Of a stretch of 64,000 nucleotides of DNA, positions 54,196 through 62,950 are shown in pieces. The position numbers and the translations under genes were made by a program. This DNA comes from CAYNJG01 sp964397295. GTDB lineage: Bacteria > Planctomycetota > Planctomycetia > Pirellulales > Pirellulaceae. Under the pieces are notes generated by a model that saw nothing but the letters and a program-made list of their open reading frames with translations, did no database searches and had not been told where the DNA came from. The DNA lies in contig CAYNJG010000001.1 in NCBI GenBank assembly GCA_964397295.1, positions 62,001 to 126,000 of the forward strand, in the 5' to 3' direction. The stretch's first letter is position 1, and each line of letters begins with the position of its first letter.

Positions 54196-54340
54196 AGATA
54201 CACCAACGACGCGAAGCGCAAAAAGGTTTGCCAGTGATTCGATACAGTACATGGTATCTTAGAAGGTAAAAGACGTCGAAGCTGCGGATCTATCCACAAT
54301 TGTCGTGACAAGACTTCAAATAAGTCCCAAAGCACAGTTT

Positions 54341-55363
54341 ATGTCAAAAAAAATCTATTCGAGTGCGGCTGTTCTCGCTGCACTGTTGATTACCACACAG
54401 ATCTACGCAGACCGCGTCGAGCTGAACGTTGTACCTGGTAAACGGGCATCACTCGGTTCCGCGCAACAATGGATGCAAGCGCTTTCGTCGTTGAAATCAG
54501 CTCGAATTCGCTCGGACCGAAATACAGGCTCAACTTCGCCCGAAGCCAAGTGGGTTGGTTCGACTCTTTACGTGACAGCCGTGATTGGCTCGGATAACAA
54601 ACTGCATGTACCTGGCAAGCGTTTTACAATTCGACAATCGGCGGCGTTGTCGAATTGGCTAGAAGCTCAGAAAACGCAAAGGGAATCCGGTCCAGCCGAA
54701 ACCAAAGATCGTTTCGGTCTTTCCTCAACGGAATTGCTTCGCGTGCATGAGATGTTGAAGGCAAAAGTAACGACTTCCACGAATGGAAAAGTAGCGAGTG
54801 ATGTAATGCGATCCATCGTGCGAAGCCATTCGCTGCCGATGAAAATGTCGGCTAGTGATTTCAAACGACTGGCCGACCAAAAGTTGGACGCAGACTGGCA
54901 AGGCTATTCTGTTGGAACGGTCATCGCGGCATTGTTGAGGCCGCACGAATTTGTGATGGTGCCGAAAGCAGAGGCAGGTCGCACAACGTTGCGAGTTGTG
55001 CCGGAGCGTTCAGTAAAAGAGGGTTGGCCGGTTGGCTGGAAGTCAGAGCTTAAAAAAGACGAGCTCGTACCGAAGTTGTTCGATAGTGTGCCGATCGAAA
55101 TCTACGACACGCCAGTCACGGAGGTGATGAAGGCACTGGAAGCGCGTTTGGAGACGCCGATAATGTTCGATCAAGGACTCTTTGCAGCCGCGAACATCGA
55201 CCCCACTACGACGACCGTTACTGTAAAATCACAAAAGACGTTCTACGGAAAACTCATTCGTGAAGCACTATTCAAAGTCAGAATGAATTCAGAAATTCGA
55301 GTTGACGAAAACGGCAAACCGTTTTTCTGGATTTCACCTGATGTGAAACCCAAACGTAAATAG
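54341..55363 (+). CDS. Secreted protein of unknown function
   Basis: From ATG 54341 the protein has 340 residues and a signal peptide (SSAAVLAALLITTQIYADR). I do not recognise the fold. The C-terminal 80 residues (YDTPVTEVMKALEARLETPI, then TTVTVKSQKTFYGKLIREAL) resemble the short STN-type segment of secretins and TonB receptors in pattern, which I note as a weak resemblance only. It stands between msrB and a TPR gene, divergent from the first and convergent with the second, and so is probably its own transcription unit. Confidence 0.65.
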   Translation: MSKKIYSSAAVLAALLITTQIYADRVELNVVPGKRASLGSAQQWMQALSSLKSARIRSDRNTGSTSPEAKWVGSTLYVTAVIGSDNKLHVPGKRFTIRQSAALSNWLEAQKTQRESGPAETKDRFGLSSTELLRVHEMLKAKVTTSTNGKVASDVMRSIVRSHSLPMKMSASDFKRLADQKLDADWQGYSVGTVIAALLRPHEFVMVPKAEAGRTTLRVVPERSVKEGWPVGWKSELKKDELVPKLFDSVPIEIYDTPVTEVMKALEARLETPIMFDQGLFAAANIDPTTTTVTVKSQKTFYGKLIREALFKVRMNSEIRVDENGKPFFWISPDVKPKRK

Positions 55364-55367
55364 TGGC

Positions 55368-57206
55368 CTATTCAACGCCGGCCGGTTCGAGGACTTCTTC
55401 CTCGGACTTCTCTTCCTCAACGTTTTGGTCTTCTGTCTCTTCTTCCCCCGAATCACTCTCGGAGTCCTCAGATTGAAGTTCACGCCACGGTTTTTCGGCT
55501 TTGTAGCTGTCTAGTTCAGCTTGAAGCTGCTTGACCATTTCCTCATCAGGTTCCGGTGCATCCTGCGCCATTTCGACCGCTTGCGAGGAATACTTTTTTG
55601 CCAATTCAAAGTCACCGGACTCGGCGTAAGAGGCCGCAAGCGTGCTAAGAATGTGCGGTTGCTTGTATTGAGTTACTTCGCAAGCTTCTTTTGCGAGTGA
55701 TATTGCATCTTCAGCGTTTCGAATGCCGTCTTTTGGCGAAGTGGACAGAACCCATGCCAGGTTGTTGAGAACACCGTCATTCTTAGGAATGATCGCTTTT
55801 GCCTCACGGTAATCACCGACAGCTTTGGAGTGTTCCCCAAGGCTAAGGTAAGCATCGGCACGAGTTCGAAGTGCCAGGAATCGAGCGTTCTTGATCCTCG
55901 TACTATCCGACTCGGGGTCCAGGGAAGCGAGTAGTGGTGAGAGCAGATCAACTACTTTCGCGTACTTTTTGAGTACGGTATAGGTCTGGCCCAGCTGCAA
56001 TCGAAACTCAGGATCCACTTTGCGGTTGTTTTCTTTTGCGTCCAACTCATCCAATTCCAAGAACTTTTCGACTTCGGCGATCGCCTTATCCGTATCGTTC
56101 TGCGAGCGGATCATCATCCGTTGCAAGATAATCGAAGGTAGATTGGCTTGTAGCTTGCGTGTCTTTCCGTAATCTTTGGCGGCTGCCTCCATATCTCCTT
56201 TGTCATAGTTAACTTCCGCACGATCTAGGTAGGCAAGAAAGCTATCAGGCTGAATGTCGAGCGCTTTGTTGAGATCTTGGATAGAGAAATCGTGTTCGCC
56301 TTGCTTGTGATAAAGGCGAGCGCGGAGCAAGTACAGACTAAATACACGAGGGTTTTTCTCGAGTGCCTGGTTGGCGTACTCCATCGCTTTTTCAAAATCA
56401 CCAAGCCGACCTAACAACTCCGCCACAGTTTGCAGCGCGTCGGGGTCGTCGGGGTTTTCTTCCAGCAGACGGGTAAAGTCAGCAACCGCTTTCTCTCGAA
56501 CCTTCTGCGACTCTTCTAGCTTTCCTTCAGCCGAGAGCATTTCGCCTTGTACCAACCGAGTCTTTCCACGCAAACGCCAAGCGTCGGTATTGTTGTTGTC
56601 CGCCTCGACTGCCTTATCTAACAGCGCAATTCTGGCTTCGCTGTTGGTTCCTTCGTAACCAGCTCGCAAGACCAACGCCTTGGATTGCATGGGTTTGTCT
56701 TCTTCGAGCAGCTTGATGGCTCGGTCTGCAGCGTTCCGGCCTTTGGCGAAGTTTTCCGGCGTGATAGTTGTTCCAACGTTCACACCTTCCAACCGCGCAA
56801 TCATCATATGCACCTGTGGCAGCGTATCGTCGTATTCAAGAATCGAATACAAATCCTTCAATGCAAACTGCTTCAGCATTGCCGGACGTTCTGTACGTTC
56901 ACGGGGATCAAACAATGCTTGCGCGAAACGCGAGCCGTGTTGGAAAAGCGACGCTGTGATAAGCGATTTGGCCAGAGATTCGCTGTCGGCTGGAAGGCCC
57001 TTTTCCAGCGCCGATTCGGTGAGTTCGATAACTCGCTCGAGATCAGCCATCGAGGAAGCATTCAGTTTCAGTGAAGTTGCTGCGTCCAAATCTGCTTGAC
57101 CAGCCGCATCTTCTGCCATGGCGGATGTGTAAACCAGGCACGGGCCTAGCAAAAACGTCAAGAAAAGAGGGGCGAGCCGCCTACCAAGTGTTCGAAACGG
57201 GCGCAT
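55368..57206 (-). CDS. Secreted TPR-repeat protein
   Basis: The ATG at 57206 follows GAGGA by 8 bp and gives 612 residues with a signal peptide (LAPLFLTFLLGPCLVYTSAMA). The body is a chain of TPR units, well visible in LLGRLGDFEKAMEYANQALE, LYHKQGEHDFSIQDLNKALD and LDRAEVNYDKGDMEAAAKDY; the C-terminal 40 residues are very acidic. It probably scaffolds a complex in the periplasm or outer membrane. No partner is evident from neighbours. Confidence 0.8.
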   Translation of the reverse strand: MRPFRTLGRRLAPLFLTFLLGPCLVYTSAMAEDAAGQADLDAATSLKLNASSMADLERVIELTESALEKGLPADSESLAKSLITASLFQHGSRFAQALFDPRERTERPAMLKQFALKDLYSILEYDDTLPQVHMMIARLEGVNVGTTITPENFAKGRNAADRAIKLLEEDKPMQSKALVLRAGYEGTNSEARIALLDKAVEADNNNTDAWRLRGKTRLVQGEMLSAEGKLEESQKVREKAVADFTRLLEENPDDPDALQTVAELLGRLGDFEKAMEYANQALEKNPRVFSLYLLRARLYHKQGEHDFSIQDLNKALDIQPDSFLAYLDRAEVNYDKGDMEAAAKDYGKTRKLQANLPSIILQRMMIRSQNDTDKAIAEVEKFLELDELDAKENNRKVDPEFRLQLGQTYTVLKKYAKVVDLLSPLLASLDPESDSTRIKNARFLALRTRADAYLSLGEHSKAVGDYREAKAIIPKNDGVLNNLAWVLSTSPKDGIRNAEDAISLAKEACEVTQYKQPHILSTLAASYAESGDFELAKKYSSQAVEMAQDAPEPDEEMVKQLQAELDSYKAEKPWRELQSEDSESDSGEEETEDQNVEEEKSEEEVLEPAGVE

Positions 57207-57310
57207 AAGAATTCCTCGAGAAAACGTAAGTCTCATTAGACCTATTATAGGCCATTATGGTCGTACCGTCGTCTCGGGAAAAGCGTGACGCGGGTACTTT
57301 AAGTGCGAAA

Positions 57311-58891
57311 CTACACCGGGACGTCGCCGGTAGTCCATTCTCCGTCGACCAAACGCCAGGTCTTTCCAGTCGGATTTTTGTTAGCTAGACATGCTGGCAA
57401 CCTGTTTGGGCGGACATTGTCGTAGCATTCCAGCATGGCAAAACGAATCAAAGATCCGGGTATTCCGACCGCGGTGAAGCCAGGATGGCCCGTGGCAGGG
57501 AAGGGACCACCGTGGTTCATTGCTGCCGAAACTGCGACGCCAGTTGGCATTTTGTCATTCAGCAATCTACCAACCAAGGGGCGAAGTACTTCCGCCACGC
57601 GATCGTAGGCTGCGTCGTCACTGCCCGATTTAGCTGAATAGATGCACCCCGTTAGGTTACCTTCTAACTTCGCAACGACTTCACAAACCTCATCTAGATT
57701 CTTGGCGACAACAAACAAGGCAGCATTTCCGAAGGCCTCCGTTTGGAAAGTCTCAGGATCCGAAAGAAACTTTGACCCACTAACCTTTAAAACGGTGTTC
57801 GCACAGCTGTAGCCCGATCCGGTTCCGGTGGGACCGCCAAGTAACTCTTCCGCACCCGCACTTTTGAGCGTCGCTACGTTTTGAGCCAGCGATTTTTCGA
57901 CACTAGCCGATAGCAGCGTGCCAACTGGTGCTTCTTTATATAGTCCCAACACTTGGTCCAAGAACGCCTGGCTGGCTTCGCTTTCCACCAAGACCGCCAT
58001 TCCGGGATTGGTGCAGAATTGCCCCGTGCCCATCAATCCGCTTGTTTTGTACTCGGTAGCGATTTCGTCTGCTCGTTCTTCGAGCGAACCAGGCAAGAAG
58101 ACAACCGGATTGACACTGGAGAGCTCAAGATAAATTGGTTTGCCAGTTGCGTCCGCTGCGGACTTTAATTTCAATCCGGCACCGCGACTGCCTGTGTAGC
58201 CGGTTGCTCCAGCTCGACGATCCGAAACGAGCTTTTCGCCATCCGCGTGATCGGTGCGATAGATCAACTGAACGATGGAGTTGGGAACATCACATTGCTT
58301 GGCCGCTTCAAGTGCTTCTTCGGCGAAGATCCGAGTGGTTCCAGGATGAGATGAGTTGGCTTTTCCAATGACCGGATTTCCAGCAGCGATCGCGGCGGCA
58401 AAGTCGCCACCCGAAACGCTGCCAAAGGCGAATGGAAAATTGTTAGGACCGAAAACACATACAGGACCGATCGGCGCAAGGTAGGATCGAATGCCTGTTG
58501 CGGTATCGATGACGCAGTTCTTCCAGGACATTTCACGAGCCGCTTTTGCAGCCTGACGTAGCTGGCCGGTCGTTCGTGGAAGCTCACCATCCGCCAGTCG
58601 AGGTGACTTGGGAAGAGCCGTTTCAGCGTGAGCCATCTCGACCAAATCGTCTTTTCGAGCTTCGATGCGATCGGCGAATACTTCTAAGAAAACGGCGATC
58701 TGCTCGCCGGACAGTTTTCGCATTTCTCTCGCCGCACCCACGGCAGCATCCAACGCAGCGTCGCAGTCTGCCCATGAGCTGACGGGATATTCGTCCGCAA
58801 TTGCCTCGCGTGTCGTTGGATTGTCGGCTTGGAACGTCTTGTTTGCGCTGGCTGGACGCCATTCGCCCGCTATGAGTACCGGATGCGTCAT
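57311..58891 (-). CDS. Alpha-ketoglutaric semialdehyde dehydrogenase-like aldehyde dehydrogenase
   Basis: From ATG 58891 the protein has 526 residues, the length of the 2,5-dioxovalerate dehydrogenase group. It shows PVLIAGEWRPASANKTF, GPVCVFGPNNFPFAFGSVSG, the catalytic glutamate in LELSSVNPVVFLPG and the catalytic cysteine in GTGQFCTNPGMAVLV; the GQFCTNPG form is characteristic of this group. These enzymes end the oxidative breakdown of pentoses, hydroxyproline or sugar acids to 2-oxoglutarate. The window also has xylulokinase and sugar oxidoreductases, but far away. The frame is open up to 58981, so a longer start is possible. Confidence 0.85.
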   Translation of the reverse strand: MTHPVLIAGEWRPASANKTFQADNPTTREAIADEYPVSSWADCDAALDAAVGAAREMRKLSGEQIAVFLEVFADRIEARKDDLVEMAHAETALPKSPRLADGELPRTTGQLRQAAKAAREMSWKNCVIDTATGIRSYLAPIGPVCVFGPNNFPFAFGSVSGGDFAAAIAAGNPVIGKANSSHPGTTRIFAEEALEAAKQCDVPNSIVQLIYRTDHADGEKLVSDRRAGATGYTGSRGAGLKLKSAADATGKPIYLELSSVNPVVFLPGSLEERADEIATEYKTSGLMGTGQFCTNPGMAVLVESEASQAFLDQVLGLYKEAPVGTLLSASVEKSLAQNVATLKSAGAEELLGGPTGTGSGYSCANTVLKVSGSKFLSDPETFQTEAFGNAALFVVAKNLDEVCEVVAKLEGNLTGCIYSAKSGSDDAAYDRVAEVLRPLVGRLLNDKMPTGVAVSAAMNHGGPFPATGHPGFTAVGIPGSLIRFAMLECYDNVRPNRLPACLANKNPTGKTWRLVDGEWTTGDVPV

Positions 58892-59104
58892 GATTGGTGC
58901 TTTCCAAAGTTCGTTATTTCGCCTCATTGCATCCGCACGCTGTCCGACAATCAAGGGGTGGTCCGTAACAGCCGTTGCCAAAACAGAGAGTCGCGAATTC
59001 TCCTAACTCTCAGCAAGGTGTGAATTCGCCTTTCCAAGACGTTATGCTAGGAACGCACGCGGACAAAATCTCTCACGACCAACGACCCTAAAAGGTGGAT
59101 GATC

Positions 59105-60400
59105 ATGTCAAAAAAAGCAAAACGATCTTCTCGACGGCAGTTTCTAGGAGCAGTCTCAGCGGGAGGGGCAGCGGCCGTCGCGCCGATGATCATTCCGTCG
59201 TCCGCGCTCGGACGAGATGGGGCAGTGGCGCCGAGCGAACGCGTGATTGTCGCCGGCATTGGGATCGGTCGACGAGGAGGATACGACCTGAGTTGTTTTC
59301 TGCCGCAGAAGGATGTTCAGTTTGTTGCCGTTGCAGACATTAAAAAGAAGCGTCGCGGTGAAGTGAAGAACATCATTGACAAGCATTACGGTAATGAGAA
59401 GTGCGAAACCTACCGCGACTTTCGCGAAGTGCTAGACCGAAGCGATATCGATGCTTGCTTGATCGCGACGGGTCCCAACTGGCACGCCACTGCGGCGATG
59501 ACTGCGGCCAAAGCGGGCAAAGACATGTACTGCGAAAAACCGGTCACCAAGAACATCAGTCAGAGCCTGATTCTTGCAGATACGATGCGCCGCACTGGCC
59601 GCGTATTTCAAGCGGGAACGCAACGACGCAACTTGCCTCATTTTGCGTTCGCTTGCGAACTAGCTCGTACCGGTAAGCTTGGCAAACTCAAGAAGGTTTA
59701 TGCTCACCCGGCTGGGATGCAGGCGTTAATGAGTGGCTGGCTACCTCCACAAGAAGAACCGGACAAGGACGTTGTTGATTGGGATATGTATCTCGGCCCT
59801 GCGGCTTGGCGCCCGTACAACAAGCGACTGCTTGACGGTTTTAACTTCGAAAAAGGTGGAGGCTTTGTTGGAGCTTTCAATGGTGGAGGCGTGTTGGAGT
59901 GGGGCTCACATTGTGTCGACCTGTGCCAGTGGGCCGTCGACGATTGCCTACCCCCAGTTGAATACAACACGAAGAAAGACGGGGAGCTCATGGCAAAATA
60001 TGAAAATGGCACACAGTTGATCTTCCGCGAGAAAGGGTGGATTCCGCTGGGATCTTGTCCCGTTCGATTCGAAGGTGAATCTGGTTGGGTCGAAGCTGGT
60101 GACAGTGGAAAGATCGTTCTGAGTTCTCCTGAGTTGTTGGCTGGCCGCGACGTCGAAGAAATCGGCGGCTATCCGGCTACCTTCCACGTAAGAGACTTCC
60201 TGGACTGCGTAAAAACTCGGCAGCAGCCAAAGGGGAACGCGCAGGCTGCGTGCAATGCGCACATTGCCTGCCACGCCGCCAACATTGCTCTGACGCTGGA
60301 TCGTCAAGTGAAGTTCGATAATGCAACCAACGCGTTCATCAACGACGAGGAAGCGAACCGATTGAGGTCCGAAGCACTTCGAGAGCCATGGAGACTGTAA
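59105..60400 (+). CDS. Tat-exported Gfo/Idh/MocA family oxidoreductase
   Basis: This 431-residue protein begins with a twin-arginine signal (SSRRQFLGAVSAGGAA), so it is folded in the cytoplasm, probably with its NAD(P) cofactor, and exported. The Rossmann fold has VIVAGIGIGRRGGYDLS, the EKP signature is MYCEKPVTKNISQSL, and the catalytic-domain tail has GGGVLEWGSHCVDLCQWA with the conserved histidine. The ATG at 59105 fits the AAGGTGG ribosome-binding site better than the one at 59099. Large families of such exported oxidoreductases are a planctomycete trait, linked to sugar or polysaccharide use; the substrate is unknown. The HEAT-repeat gene follows after 60 bp. Confidence 0.88.
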   Translation: MSKKAKRSSRRQFLGAVSAGGAAAVAPMIIPSSALGRDGAVAPSERVIVAGIGIGRRGGYDLSCFLPQKDVQFVAVADIKKKRRGEVKNIIDKHYGNEKCETYRDFREVLDRSDIDACLIATGPNWHATAAMTAAKAGKDMYCEKPVTKNISQSLILADTMRRTGRVFQAGTQRRNLPHFAFACELARTGKLGKLKKVYAHPAGMQALMSGWLPPQEEPDKDVVDWDMYLGPAAWRPYNKRLLDGFNFEKGGGFVGAFNGGGVLEWGSHCVDLCQWAVDDCLPPVEYNTKKDGELMAKYENGTQLIFREKGWIPLGSCPVRFEGESGWVEAGDSGKIVLSSPELLAGRDVEEIGGYPATFHVRDFLDCVKTRQQPKGNAQAACNAHIACHAANIALTLDRQVKFDNATNAFINDEEANRLRSEALREPWRL

Positions 60401-60460
60401 ACGACAGGCTGAAAAACTTCACTCTACTTCTCGATTACCTGCGCCACCGGACATAGAACC

Positions 60461-62596
60461 ATGCCAAGAAACACCTCTCAAAGATTCAACTGTTGCGTCA
60501 TTTTGCTTGCACTTCTTTCTGTCAGCATTGCCAATGCACAAACGCCTGGTGCATCAGAAAAGGAAGCGGAGTTGATAACACTGCTTCGCTCCGACGCACC
60601 AGCATCAGAAAAAGCACTCGCGTGTAAAAAGCTGGCGATCTACGGATCAGATGCAGCCGTTACCGAGCTTGCAAAGCTATTGCCAAATCCACAGCTGTCA
60701 TCGTGGGCCAGAACCTCACTCGAAGCCATTCCTGGTGACGCGTCAAACGAGGCATTGCGAAACGCAGCTCGTTCGTTGGATGGACGAATACTCGTTGGCG
60801 TCATCAATTCCATCAGCTTCCGTCGAGATACAGAATCGGTTGATCTGTTGATTGGGAAACTGACTGACAAAGACACTGAAGTGGCCGAGGCAGCCGCTGT
60901 TGCGCTAGGGAATATCGGGGATCCCTCCGGGACGCAAGAACTACGCGGCGCAATGGCTAGTGCACCCGCCAAATTGCGGTCAGCGATCGCTGAGGGTTTG
61001 GTTTTGAGCGCAGAGCAATTACACAAGGCGGGTGACTCGGCAGCTGCAACGGAAATCTACGATGAGGTCCGCAAAGCAGAAGTGCCCAAACAGCGAGTAC
61101 TCGAAGCCACGCGCGGAGCGATTTTGGCCCGCAAGCAAGATGGGATTTCGTTGCTGATGGAAGCCTTTCGATCGACCGATAAAAAAATGTTTCAACTGGC
61201 GCTTGGTACTGTTCGCGAGTTCCCGGGCGGCGAAGTCGACAACGCGCTGGCGGCCGAGTTGAGCAGCGCAGCGCCAGACCGGGCGGCACTGTTGGTGCAA
61301 GCCATGGCGGACCGCCCCGATACAGTCTCGCTGCCGGCAATATTGAAGGCTGCTGAAACGGGAGACAAACAAGTTCGCGTTTCAGCCATCGACGCGCTGC
61401 AACGAGTTGGCGATGATTCTTGTCTGTCCGCTTTGTTACGGATCGCTACAGATTCAGACGCAGATCTTGCCGCAGCCGCACAGCGAACGGTGGCGGTTTT
61501 GCCGGGTGAGCGTGTGAACGCGGAGATCAAAACGCGATTGGCCAAAGCCAATGGCCAGGAACGAGTAGGTCTACTGAGTTTCGTAGGTGAACGTCGGATC
61601 GATGCAGTCGACGAAGTTGCGAAATCGCTGGACAGCTCAGACAAAGCAGTACGTAGTGCAGCATTCACCGCTTTGGGAGAGACCGTTTCTCTACAGCAGA
61701 TGGATGTACTTGTGTCTCAGGCGGTTCGCCCGAAACACTCAGGAGACGCAGCGGCAGCCACGCGGGCATTGAAAGCGGCCAGCGTGCGCATGCCAGACCG
61801 TGAAGCGTGTGCGGCGCGGTTGGCGTCGGCTCTAAGCAAATCCCCGCCTGCTGCGAAAACAACGCTTCTGGAGATCATTGCCGAAGTCGGGGGTACGAAA
61901 GCACTCAATACCCTCGCGTCAGCCGCGAAAAGCAATGATCCGAACCTTCAAGACGCCGGCAGTCGGCTACTCGGCAAGTGGAATAGCGTTGCAGCTGCAC
62001 CCGTTTTGCTGGACTTAGCCAAGACTGGCCCAGCAGAAAAATATCGAGTTCGAGCACTTCGTGGTTATCTTGGTCTTGCGCGAAAGTTTTCGATGCCAGA
62101 TGCACAACGAGCTGAAATGTGCCAAAACGCATTCGAAACAACGCGTCGAACTGCCGAGCACGAGCTGGCTTTAGATGTACTGAAGTTACATCCGAGTGCT
62201 GATGGATTGAAGATCGCGATGAACGCAATGAAGGTCCCCGATCTGAAAGACGACGCGACCAACGCTGCAATGACGATTGCTCAAAAGATCGGTGGCAAGG
62301 GAGGCGACTTTAGCAAGCTCTTGTCCGGAGCTGGAATGGATAAAGTAAAGCTCGAAATCGTGAAGGCGGAATACGGAGCAGGCAAGCAGAAAAAGGACGT
62401 TACGTCTGTCCTTAAAAAACAGATCAGTGACTTGCCACTGATTACTTTGGGGTCGCCACAGTACAACGCGAGTTTTGGTGGTGATCCAGCACCCGGAGTC
62501 CCCAAGAAACTGAAAGTGCAATATCGAATCAACGGAAAATCGGGCGAAGCGTCTTTCGCAGAAAACGCTTTGATTTTGCTGCCGATACCAAAGTAG
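60461..62596 (+). CDS. Secreted HEAT-repeat protein with DUF3395-like C-terminal domain
   Basis: This 711-residue protein has a signal peptide (VILLALLSVSIANAQ). Most of it is HEAT/PBS-lyase-like repeats such as VDLLIGKLTDKDTEVAEAAA followed by VALGNIGD, VSAIDALQRVGDDSCLSALL and VRSAAFTALGETVSLQQ. The last 85 residues (KAEYGAGKQKKDVTSVLKK, then FGGDPAPGVPKKLKVQYRI) resemble the DUF3395 domain found at the end of DnaJ C11-type proteins. It probably binds a protein or polysaccharide partner outside the cytoplasm. It follows the Tat oxidoreductase by 60 bp and may be co-transcribed. Confidence 0.8.
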   Translation: MPRNTSQRFNCCVILLALLSVSIANAQTPGASEKEAELITLLRSDAPASEKALACKKLAIYGSDAAVTELAKLLPNPQLSSWARTSLEAIPGDASNEALRNAARSLDGRILVGVINSISFRRDTESVDLLIGKLTDKDTEVAEAAAVALGNIGDPSGTQELRGAMASAPAKLRSAIAEGLVLSAEQLHKAGDSAAATEIYDEVRKAEVPKQRVLEATRGAILARKQDGISLLMEAFRSTDKKMFQLALGTVREFPGGEVDNALAAELSSAAPDRAALLVQAMADRPDTVSLPAILKAAETGDKQVRVSAIDALQRVGDDSCLSALLRIATDSDADLAAAAQRTVAVLPGERVNAEIKTRLAKANGQERVGLLSFVGERRIDAVDEVAKSLDSSDKAVRSAAFTALGETVSLQQMDVLVSQAVRPKHSGDAAAATRALKAASVRMPDREACAARLASALSKSPPAAKTTLLEIIAEVGGTKALNTLASAAKSNDPNLQDAGSRLLGKWNSVAAAPVLLDLAKTGPAEKYRVRALRGYLGLARKFSMPDAQRAEMCQNAFETTRRTAEHELALDVLKLHPSADGLKIAMNAMKVPDLKDDATNAAMTIAQKIGGKGGDFSKLLSGAGMDKVKLEIVKAEYGAGKQKKDVTSVLKKQISDLPLITLGSPQYNASFGGDPAPGVPKKLKVQYRINGKSGEASFAENALILLPIPK

Positions 62597-62599
62597 CCT

Positions 62600-62926
62600 T
62601 CAATTGGTGGAGTTCGGTTTCACGAATCGCCCCAATGGAGAAGAAAACACTCGCCCGTTTTTTATAACGCAGCCTTCGGATTCAAGGCGGTATTGTTGAG
62701 TTGCAGGATCGCAGGGTGCCAGGCGACCATCAGAGTAGACCACTCGCCACCATGGTAGAGTCGTTAGCGACTTGGAAAGTAAAGCACCGGCAGCACGGGG
62801 AGCGTCCGGTCGTCCTGCACGACGGGCGAGATCACCGTAACTGATGACCTCGCCTTCGCTTAGACTTGCTGTGGCAATAGTTAATGCCTGTTCTAGCTCT
62901 GTCGCATTTGCAATTGATTTTGCCAC
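62600..62926 (-). CDS. atl: Alkyltransferase-like protein (ATL)
   Basis: This 108-residue protein matches the DNA-binding half of O6-alkylguanine-DNA alkyltransferases: GEVISYGDLARRAGRPDAPR with the minor-groove helix, and LPWWRVVYSDGRL in place of the PCHRV motif. The acceptor cysteine is replaced by tryptophan, as in ATL proteins, which bind alkylated guanine and hand it to nucleotide excision repair instead of repairing it. The start is GTG at 62926. It is convergent with the HEAT gene, 3 bp apart. Confidence 0.88.
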   Translation of the reverse strand: MAKSIANATELEQALTIATASLSEGEVISYGDLARRAGRPDAPRAAGALLSKSLTTLPWWRVVYSDGRLAPCDPATQQYRLESEGCVIKNGRVFSSPLGRFVKPNSTN

Positions 62927-62950
62927 GACTTTGATTCTCGTGTCACGTTC

